9,822 bases of DNA, from NCBI GenBank assembly GCA_022865545.1, contig JALHTA010000474.1:1-9822 (forward strand). The letters run 5' to 3'. Under the pieces are notes generated by a model. The model searched no databases. It had not been told where the DNA came from and saw nothing but the letters and a program-made list of their open reading frames with translations. Shown here piece by piece: positions 1 through 5,671 of the stretch. A program made the translations under genes and the position numbers. Source of the stretch: Actinomycetota bacterium (lineage in GTDB: Bacteria > Actinomycetota > Humimicrobiia > Humimicrobiales > Humimicrobiaceae). How positions within the stretch are numbered: the stretch's first letter is position 1; the number at the start of each line of letters is the position of its first letter.

Positions 1-847
1 CGGCGGCTTGAGGATACCCGATCCCGGAAATATCTTTAGAAGATTTGAGAGTTCCGATATAGAAAGTTCAGTATTTATCCCTGAGATAAATTATATTCTG
101 ATAATTGCAGCCATAGCAGTCATCATCATACTAATTTTAAGATGGATAAACCTCTACCTCTTCTACCGGAGGCTTACTTTCGAGGAAAAGGTTACCCGTG
201 ATGATGTACCCTTGATCTATGGGATCATGGATGAGTTCGCTAAAAGAACCGGAATAAAGACTCCGGACGTCTCCCTCACACACAGGAGGTATGCTTCACC
301 TTTCATAGTTGGTGTTAAAAATATAACGATGGTCATATGCCCAAATCTTTTTGAAATACTGGAACATACTGAAAAGGAGACCATTATCCACCACGAACTT
401 TCACATGTAAAAAGAAAAGATAATCTTATTAGCTGGATAGCGATGATGTTGAGGGACATTTTATTCTTCAATCCCTTTGCTTGTATAGCATATTTCCTTA
501 TAAGGACCGAACAGGATAGCGGAAGTGATAAGGTGATGATTAAATATTCCGGGAGGTCTGTAAAAGAGATTGCAAAAAGCCTTCTGAGCGCAATAATGAA
601 ATTGAAATCGACCGGTTCTGATACTGCCATAACCGGTCCGGCACAGTCTTTAAGTTTTAGCCCGGGAAGATTCTTTTCCCAGTATAGATTAAAAAACAGG
701 ATAAGGTCGATATTGCGGACTGATCAGAACAGGATAAGGATGAGGGTATTTCCAAGGATAATGATGATTGTACTGTTTTTTCTTATCCTTATACTGCAAA
801 TATTTTTTATAATAAATATTAATGATCTTAGTATTTATTTAAGATAA
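1..847 (+). CDS. M56 (BlaR1-like) membrane zinc metallopeptidase, 5' end outside window
   Basis: Residue numbers count from the TTG at position 8. The reading frame stays open to the left edge and the visible bases before the TTG show no Shine-Dalgarno, so the true start is probably upstream and the gene is partial. A hydrophobic helix lies at about residues 28-45. The zinc motif HELSH is at 129-133 and is followed by KRKD; a likely third ligand is Glu168 in the EQDSGSD segment. Another hydrophobic stretch spans about 141-165 (with FFNPF) and a C-terminal one about 252-270. The SPF segment near 98, HExxH-x-KRKD and FFNPF fit family M56 better than M48/HtpX, though the folds are related. The family cleaves proteins at or in the membrane, often a BlaI-type repressor. 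No penicillin-binding sensor domain follows, so the substrate and signal are unknown. It converges on the operon and is probably unrelated to it. Confidence 0.75.
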   Translation, partial: GGLRIPDPGNIFRRFESSDIESSVFIPEINYILIIAAIAVIIILILRWINLYLFYRRLTFEEKVTRDDVPLIYGIMDEFAKRTGIKTPDVSLTHRRYASPFIVGVKNITMVICPNLFEILEHTEKETIIHHELSHVKRKDNLISWIAMMLRDILFFNPFACIAYFLIRTEQDSGSDKVMIKYSGRSVKEIAKSLLSAIMKLKSTGSDTAITGPAQSLSFSPGRFFSQYRLKNRIRSILRTDQNRIRMRVFPRIMMIVLFFLILILQIFFIININDLSIYLR

Positions 848-857
848 GAAAATCTTA
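825..857. terminator. Weak AT-rich hairpins at the convergent gene junction
   Basis: ATCTTA (825-830), TAAGAT (840-845) and ATCTTA (852-857) can form either of two mutually exclusive 6-bp hairpins, with loops of 9 and 6 nt. They lie over the stop codon of the plus-strand gene and just beyond the end of the minus-strand operon at 865. The position suits a bidirectional terminator, but the stems are almost all A-T and neither strand has a clean run of T after the stem. Treat as a candidate only. Confidence 0.25.
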
Positions 858-864
858 TTAATGT

Positions 865-1134
865 CTAAGCCCCTACCTGTATGCTGTCTACTTTTGCTAC
901 GATGACAGAGTCCACGGTGCTGTCTTTTGTCTCATCGGTCTGTCTTGCAGAACTTCCGTTTACTACAAGCACTTTTTCGCCTATCCCTACACCTACTATA
1001 TCAACAGCTACAACAAAAGGCTCCATAAGCTTTCCATTTAAGTCAATAGCTTTTACTATAAGAAGTTTCTTCCCGATCAATTTTTCATTTTTCTGTGTAG
1101 CTACAATATTTCCAACTACCTGGCCCAATACCAT
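865..1134 (-). CDS. EutN/CcmL-family bacterial microcompartment vertex protein (BMC-P), copy 2
   Basis: This is an 89-residue protein of the EutN/CcmL family (Pfam PF03319), whose members form pentamers that cap the vertices of microcompartment shells. The whole length matches the family: N-terminal LGQVVGNIVATQK (3-15), then GKKLLIV (21-27), AVDIVGVGIGEKVLV (43-57), the signature GSSARQT (60-66), and the closing segment VDSVIVAKVDSI (74-85). ATG start at 1134 is preceded by GAGGG with a 6-nt spacer. The stop is TAG. It is the last gene of the operon, 36 nt after the other BMC-P gene. No hexameric (BMC-H) or trimeric (BMC-T) shell gene is visible. The family identity is firm. Whether it builds a closed shell, and around which enzymes, is open. 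It is closer to the textbook consensus than its neighbour. Confidence 0.9.
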   Translation of the reverse strand: MVLGQVVGNIVATQKNEKLIGKKLLIVKAIDLNGKLMEPFVVAVDIVGVGIGEKVLVVNGSSARQTDETKDSTVDSVIVAKVDSIQVGA

Positions 1135-1170
1135 ATATATCCCTCAGTTCCCTTTTTAAAAGAAATTAAA

Positions 1171-1443
1171 TCAAACTGTAATATTAATTTTATCAATTAT
1201 TGCAATAATTGAAGCATCTACGGGGACATCATCTTCTTCAAACGCCCAGGTAGCCTCTGCTCCGTCTTCATATCCGATCATATCGCCCACACCTGAAGAA
1301 GTTGCATCCAGGGCCACAAGGAAGTTTCCCGAATCTTTGCCAGTTTCCATATCAACCGGCTGGATTATCTGGATCTTTTTTCCCTTAAGCCCTTTATATT
1401 TGATAGTCGAGACTATATTTCCTATTACGCGTGCATAATACAT
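1171..1443 (-). CDS. EutN/CcmL-family bacterial microcompartment vertex protein (BMC-P), copy 1
   Basis: A 90-residue protein with the EutN/CcmL fold pattern: YARVIGNIVSTIKYKGLKGKK at about 3-23 (family: RV.G.VV.T.K...L.G.K), IQIIQPVD (24-31), then ALDATSSGVGDMIGY (44-58), and DGAEATWAF (60-68) in place of the GSSARQT loop of copy 2, ending in a VDASIIAIIDKI strand. ATG at 1443 has AAAGG at a 7-nt spacing. It lies 64 nt after folD and 36 nt before copy 2, so the three are probably co-transcribed. The two BMC-P proteins share the frame of the fold but differ in most positions, so this is an old duplication and not a recent copy. They may occupy different vertices or form mixed pentamers; that is inference. 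No targeting or catalytic role can be read from the sequence. Confidence 0.87.
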   Translation of the reverse strand: MYYARVIGNIVSTIKYKGLKGKKIQIIQPVDMETGKDSGNFLVALDATSSGVGDMIGYEDGAEATWAFEEDDVPVDASIIAIIDKINITV

Positions 1444-1507
1444 ATATTAACCTTTGAAAAGCTTTATAATTACCGGTCAAACAGCAAAGATTTTACCAGA
1501 TAAATAA

Positions 1508-2434
1508 TTATAATTTAAGTCCCAATTGCATCTTTGTAGCTTTGAGTGTATTTTTTAACAGCATAGCTATCGTCATCGGTCCCACTCCACCGGGTACCGG
1601 GGTGATATAGCTTGCTTTTGGCTCTACTTCAAGGAAGTTAACATCGCCGATCAGTGTGGCCCCTTTTGTCTCAAAATCATCTTTTCTCCATTTAAGTATC
1701 TCGGGATCCGCCTGGTCCTTTGATATCCTGTTTATGCCCACATCGATAACAACTGTTCCCTCACTTACCATATCGCCCCCGATAAGATTAGGGCGGCCTG
1801 CAGACACGATAAGTATTTCAGCATTTCTTGTATGCGCACCCATATCCCTTGTTTTTGTATGGCACACAGTGACCGTTGCGGATTCATTTATAAGAAGTAA
1901 TGCCATGGGTCTGCCCACTATAACACTTCTACCGACAATAACAGCTTCCTTACCCTGTATCTTAATATCTTTCCTTTTCAGCATCTCAATGATGCCTGAC
2001 GGAGTCGCTGGTACCAGACAGTCCTGTTGTGCGACCAGCTTTCCCATGCTCATAGGATGAAATCCATCAACATCTTTTTCCGGGAATATTGATTCAAGTA
2101 CCCTATTTTTATCTACCTGGGGTGGGAGAGGCAGCTGGACCAGTATGCCATGTACATTGATGTCGTAATTGAGGTGATCTATTTTCTTCAATAGATCTTC
2201 CGTGGATACATTTTCATCCATCCTTATAGCTTCTGATTTAAAACCTACCTGCTCACATCCTAGCTGCTTATTTCTCACATATACTTTTGATGCCGGGTCA
2301 TCTCCAACAAGTATCACTGTAAGTCCAGGTCTTACCCCTTTTAACCTTACTATCTCACTGACTTCCTCTGCTACTTCTGCTTTTATATCCTTTGCGATTT
2401 CTGGTCCACTTATTAGCTCTGCTATTTTAATCAC
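1508..2434 (-). CDS. folD: Bifunctional methylenetetrahydrofolate dehydrogenase/cyclohydrolase FolD
   Basis: FolD interconverts formyl-, methenyl- and methylene-THF with NAD(P) in the cytosol, the middle steps of the methyl branch. The 308-residue protein shows the family landmarks in order: Tyr52 and Lys56 in VYVRNK, Gln100 in VQLPLP, KDVDGFHP (120-127), PATPSG (142-147), the dinucleotide-binding VGRSVIVGRP (167-176), CHTKT (191-195), SAGRP (211-215), IDVGIN (230-235), GDVNF (263-267) and TPVPGGVGPMT (278-288). The catalytic Lys56 and its partners are present, so both activities are expected. The start is GTG at 2434, preceded by AGGGA. The segment between GIN and GDV is 27 residues, about 19 longer than in E. 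coli FolD, which explains part of the extra length. It follows fhs after a 113-nt gap with a hairpin and leads into the two BMC-P genes. Confidence 0.96.
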   Translation of the reverse strand: MIKIAELISGPEIAKDIKAEVAEEVSEIVRLKGVRPGLTVILVGDDPASKVYVRNKQLGCEQVGFKSEAIRMDENVSTEDLLKKIDHLNYDINVHGILVQLPLPPQVDKNRVLESIFPEKDVDGFHPMSMGKLVAQQDCLVPATPSGIIEMLKRKDIKIQGKEAVIVGRSVIVGRPMALLLINESATVTVCHTKTRDMGAHTRNAEILIVSAGRPNLIGGDMVSEGTVVIDVGINRISKDQADPEILKWRKDDFETKGATLIGDVNFLEVEPKASYITPVPGGVGPMTIAMLLKNTLKATKMQLGLKL

Positions 2435-2547
2435 CTACTTCCCTAATTACTATTAATAAATAATAGATTCTAAAGCGGTATTGCCACTCTAGAATCTATT
2501 ATAAATTATGCCATATTAAGCAAATTTTAAGTAGTATTTGTTACAAT
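2435..2547. other. fhs-folD intergenic gap
   Basis: This 113-nt AT-rich gap is the longest in the operon. It holds the hairpin at 2460-2502 and the folD ribosome binding site near 2438-2444. A perfect TATAAT reads on the minus strand at 2503-2498, within the hairpin arm, but I see no convincing -35 element 16-18 nt before it, so a separate folD promoter is not supported. No small reading frame is evident. Confidence 0.6.
2460..2502 (-). promoter_or_regulatory. Long perfect hairpin between fhs and folD (possible attenuator, terminator or RNA-processing element)
   Basis: The arms 2460-2472 and 2490-2502 are perfectly complementary over 13 bp. The 17-nt interior can add four more pairs (2474-2475 with 2487-2488, and 2477-2478 with 2484-2485) around mismatches, closing on a 5-nt loop. 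In the direction of transcription the stem is followed by an A/T mix and not by a clean T run, so a classic intrinsic terminator is doubtful. Partial termination, protection of the 3' end of the upstream message, or processing would all fit. The structure is seen in the sequence; its role is inferred. Confidence 0.55.
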
Positions 2548-4245
2548 TTAGAACAATCCTACAATATTACCATTTTCATCAATGTCTACTTTATTTCCCG
2601 CAGGTTCTTTAGGTAATCCAGGCATGGTCCTCATCTGTCCAAGGAGTGGATAGAGAAAACCTGCACCAACTGAGGCTTTTACATCTCTGACCGGAACTAT
2701 AAAGCCTGTAGGTCTCCCCTTAAGATTTGGGTCATGGGATAAAGATAGATGTGTCTTTGCCATACATATTGGAAGTTTATCAAAGCCCTGCTCCGTATAA
2801 AGCTTGATCTTCTTTTCAGCTTCAGGTGAATAATCTACACCATCGGCACCATATATCTTTGTCGCAATTGTCTCGATCTTTTTCTTGATCGACCAGTCAA
2901 GCGGATAAAGGAATTTAAACTCTGAAGGCTTCTCGGCAGCTTTCACAACAGCTTCAGCAAGATCGGTCCCGCCATCTCCACCTTTTAACCATACCATTGA
3001 AGTAACAGCATCCTCTGCGCCGGCAGCAAGTGCTCTTCCCTTTACAGCATCCACTTCTGCCTGTGTGTCGGATTCAAAATGATTTATTGCAACAACTACA
3101 GGTACTCCAAAAAGGTTCATATTCTCTATCATCTTATCAAGATTCTCACAGCCTTTAAGAACTGCTTCCACATTTTCAGTTTCCATTTTCTCTTTATCGA
3201 CTCCCTGGCCGGGAATAAATTCAAATCCTCCTCCATGCATCTTCAGTGCCCTTACGGTAGCGACTACGACAACAGCATCAGGTTTGAGTCCGCTATATCT
3301 GCATTTGATGTCCATAAATTTCTCTGCACCCATATCAGCTCCAAATCCGCTTTCGGTTACTACATATTCACCAAGTTTTATAGCCATCTGGTCAGCCAGG
3401 ATAGAGCTATTACCGTGGGCGATATTTGCAAAAGGTCCCGCATGCACAAAGCATGGAGTGTGTTCTATTGTCTGTAAAAGATTTGGTTTTATAGCATCTT
3501 TTAGAAGTACTGTCATAGCACCGGCAACCTGGAGGTCTTCGGCAGTAACAGCCTTTCCGTCATATGTGGAACCTATCACCATTTTACCGAGCCTCTGCCT
3601 CAGGTCCTTCAGACTGGTAGTCAATGCAAGGATGGCCATTACTTCTGAAGCTACCGTAATATCATATCCGGTTTCTCTTGGGCTTCCGTTTATTGCCCCG
3701 CCCAGACCTATAATAATATTTCTCAAAGCTCTATCGCTTACATCCACTACCCTGTTAAGCGTTATTGAAAATGGATCGATATTGAGATCATTGCCTTTCA
3801 TCAGATGTGTATCAAGAAAAGCACATAGAAGATTATGAGCTATACTTATTGCATGATTATCACCAGTAAGATGGAGGTTGAAATCCTCCATGGGTAGTAC
3901 CTGTGAATATCCTCCGCCAGCAGCTCCTCCCTTAATGCCAAATACTGGCCCCAGGGAAGGTTGACGGATACAGGTTATTGTTTTTTTTCCTATCTTGCTC
4001 AGTGCCATTGCTAAACCGATAGTAGTGACTGTCTTTCCTTCTCCCAGCGGAGTAGGCGTTATTGCCGTAACATCAATATACTTACCATTGGGTCTGTCTT
4101 TGAACTCTTCGATCACGTCAAGACTGACTTTGGCCTTATCATTGCCATACAACTCCAGATGGTCCTCACCCAGACCTATGGATCCGGCTATTTCCTTTAT
4201 ATGTTTCATCTCCGCAGCCTGTGCGATTTCAATGTCGCTTTTCAC
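2548..4245 (-). CDS. fhs: Formate-tetrahydrofolate ligase (10-formyl-THF synthetase)
   Basis: Fhs activates formate with ATP to give 10-formyl-THF, the entry of the methyl branch. At 565 residues it is full length for the bacterial monofunctional enzyme (usually about 555-560). Seen: the nucleotide loop TPTPLGEGKT at 63-72 with Lys71, RQPSLGPVFGIKGGAAGGGY (94-113), DFNLHLTGD (121-129), DITVASEVMAI (195-205), HGGG (337-340), and a C-terminal MPGLPKEPAG (541-550). Phe390 and Trp419 (in VWLKGG) probably correspond to the aromatic pair that stacks on folate in the Moorella enzyme. The start is GTG at 4245: AAAGGAG lies 7 nt upstream at 4253-4259, whereas the first internal ATG (residue 13) would cut into the N-terminus. 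The gene follows acsC after only 27 nt, so the methyl-branch and carbonyl-branch genes share a transcript. Confidence 0.97.
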   Translation of the reverse strand: MKSDIEIAQAAEMKHIKEIAGSIGLGEDHLELYGNDKAKVSLDVIEEFKDRPNGKYIDVTAITPTPLGEGKTVTTIGLAMALSKIGKKTITCIRQPSLGPVFGIKGGAAGGGYSQVLPMEDFNLHLTGDNHAISIAHNLLCAFLDTHLMKGNDLNIDPFSITLNRVVDVSDRALRNIIIGLGGAINGSPRETGYDITVASEVMAILALTTSLKDLRQRLGKMVIGSTYDGKAVTAEDLQVAGAMTVLLKDAIKPNLLQTIEHTPCFVHAGPFANIAHGNSSILADQMAIKLGEYVVTESGFGADMGAEKFMDIKCRYSGLKPDAVVVVATVRALKMHGGGFEFIPGQGVDKEKMETENVEAVLKGCENLDKMIENMNLFGVPVVVAINHFESDTQAEVDAVKGRALAAGAEDAVTSMVWLKGGDGGTDLAEAVVKAAEKPSEFKFLYPLDWSIKKKIETIATKIYGADGVDYSPEAEKKIKLYTEQGFDKLPICMAKTHLSLSHDPNLKGRPTGFIVPVRDVKASVGAGFLYPLLGQMRTMPGLPKEPAGNKVDIDENGNIVGLF

Positions 4246-4252
4246 CTTATAA

Positions 4253-4259
4253 CTCCTTT
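4253..4259 (-). promoter_or_regulatory. Ribosome binding site that fixes the GTG start of fhs
   Basis: On the minus strand AAAGGAG is followed by a 7-nt spacer and then GTG AAA AGC. No in-frame ATG is as well placed, so this decides the start codon of fhs. Confidence 0.8.
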
Positions 4260-4272
4260 CACTTTTTTAATA

Positions 4273-5622
4273 CTAGGATGCATATTCTTTTAAAAACTTA
4301 GACACTTCTCCCGCTTCACGGGGTCCGACTATTATCTTCCAGCCATCTCCCAATTCATCTTCCAACTCTCCCTGGAGCTGAGCGACATATCCCGGTATGA
4401 CGATCTCCTTTTTAGAGGTCTTGTCCTGGATCCCGCTTTTCTTTATAAACTGGGCAATAAGTTCCGGAACAAATTTACCGGCTGCCCAGGCAGTAAGTAC
4501 GGATTGCCCCTCTACATTCATAACAAGCAGCCATGCATCGACCTTGCTGGTCTCTACTTCACCTGAGATAATAAAATAAGTAAGTGAGAAATTGGTAGTT
4601 ATAAGTATGGGGGAATTTTCATCTGGTTTACCTATTTCATATATCTTTTCCTCTACCTGCATGGGCCTTCTAGGATCAGTATATATGTTTTGCCTGTATA
4701 CAAGGAGGGGATATATGTTTTGTCTGTCTGCATTTGAAAGTACTATTACTGAGGCGTATTTTGCCACAAAGACGGTTGCCAGCAGTGCTTCCATCTGGGG
4801 ATCATCTGTCATCTCATCAGGAAATACTATGGTCGGATATCCAAGGCTTCTTTCCTGTTTCTTTATAGCTGCTGATCTTAATATAACCTGATTGTAAAAA
4901 TCATCCTTCAGCTTCCTTGACCCGATATCTATGATCATATTCTTGATCCCGTCTTCCCTGGCTTTAGCGGTCAATTCCATTACCTCGTCTACAGAACTGC
5001 CTTTTACCACTATTGGACATCCGGTATCTTTACATATTGCTAATATATCATCAATATTGTCCTTGCTTGCTCCATGGATGAGAGGTTTTTTATCCTTGAA
5101 TTTTTCTGCTGCTTCTTTTAGGGATGCTGTATCTGTTGATACCAGTATCATAGGTTTTTTTGAAAGGGAACTGATTTTCTCAATTACTGCCATAAACTTT
5201 GCTTTATCACCAGATTTATTCTTTATGCATACTGCATCCAGTGCAAGCGTCATCCCGACCCTTTCATAAGCTATATCGTTTATTTCCCCAACCATGGACT
5301 CTATTTTTTCATCAGGCATATCATCATTTATTGTCACTGCAAATGCGTTCTGATTAACAAATGTCCTGTCATGCCTGAAAAGTACTGTCTCTTCTCCAAG
5401 AGTAATAACACCCTCTCCTGAACCTATTTCAACTTTAAGGATAGGTGGTTGTGAAGCCTCTGCTAATGATTCCTTTGCTTCATCAGATACATGGGGACAT
5501 TTTTCAAGTTCCACCTTGCCGGCTGCAAGCTGCATAGCAAAAGCCAGACAGGTTGGAAAACCGCAATCCTTGCAATTTGTCTTGGGTAGCTTCTTAAATA
5601 TCTCTAAACCGCTTAATGCCAT
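4273..5622 (-). CDS. acsC: Corrinoid iron-sulfur protein large (gamma) subunit AcsC
   Basis: AcsC carries the methyl group on a cobamide between methyl-THF methyltransferase (AcsE) and acetyl-CoA synthase. The 449-residue length matches the Moorella protein closely. The N-terminal [4Fe-4S] domain has Cys17, Cys20, Cys25 and Cys42 (CKDCGFPTC, then a KCP), which tunes the reductive activation of cobalt. A TIM-barrel region follows to about residue 320, with the conserved RQNIYTDP at 310-317. The C-terminal corrinoid-binding domain runs from about 335 and includes TTNFSLTYF (342-350), the VIPGYVAQLQGELE run (408-421) and VGPREAGEV (432-440). ATG at 5622 has AAGGAG with a short spacer. It lies 49 nt after acsB and 27 nt before fhs. 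The small subunit AcsD, its obligate heterodimer partner and usual neighbour, is not adjacent. RQNIY occurs twice, 10 residues apart (300 and 310). Confidence 0.95.
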   Translation of the reverse strand: MALSGLEIFKKLPKTNCKDCGFPTCLAFAMQLAAGKVELEKCPHVSDEAKESLAEASQPPILKVEIGSGEGVITLGEETVLFRHDRTFVNQNAFAVTINDDMPDEKIESMVGEINDIAYERVGMTLALDAVCIKNKSGDKAKFMAVIEKISSLSKKPMILVSTDTASLKEAAEKFKDKKPLIHGASKDNIDDILAICKDTGCPIVVKGSSVDEVMELTAKAREDGIKNMIIDIGSRKLKDDFYNQVILRSAAIKKQERSLGYPTIVFPDEMTDDPQMEALLATVFVAKYASVIVLSNADRQNIYPLLVYRQNIYTDPRRPMQVEEKIYEIGKPDENSPILITTNFSLTYFIISGEVETSKVDAWLLVMNVEGQSVLTAWAAGKFVPELIAQFIKKSGIQDKTSKKEIVIPGYVAQLQGELEDELGDGWKIIVGPREAGEVSKFLKEYAS

Positions 5623-5671
5623 ATTTGTCTCTCCTTAACTTATAATATAGAAATTTATTTATAATTTTTGT

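Noticed and set aside
217..630. 137-codon open frame antisense to the peptidase gene
   Set aside because: No recognisable protein, no good ribosome binding site, and lies fully within a well-supported gene on the other strand; a shadow frame.
1444..1507. Terminator or promoter between folD and the first BMC-P gene
   Set aside because: Only a short AAAGCTTT palindrome and AT-rich sequence are visible; no stem with a T run and no convincing -35/-10 pair.
2498..2526. Possible folD promoter with a perfect TATAAT on the minus strand
   Set aside because: No recognisable -35 hexamer at 16-18 nt; the TATAAT falls in the arm of an AT-rich hairpin and is likely chance.
3284..3838. 184-codon plus-strand open frame inside fhs
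   Set aside because: Low-complexity translation rich in S, A and P, typical of an antisense shadow of a conserved gene.
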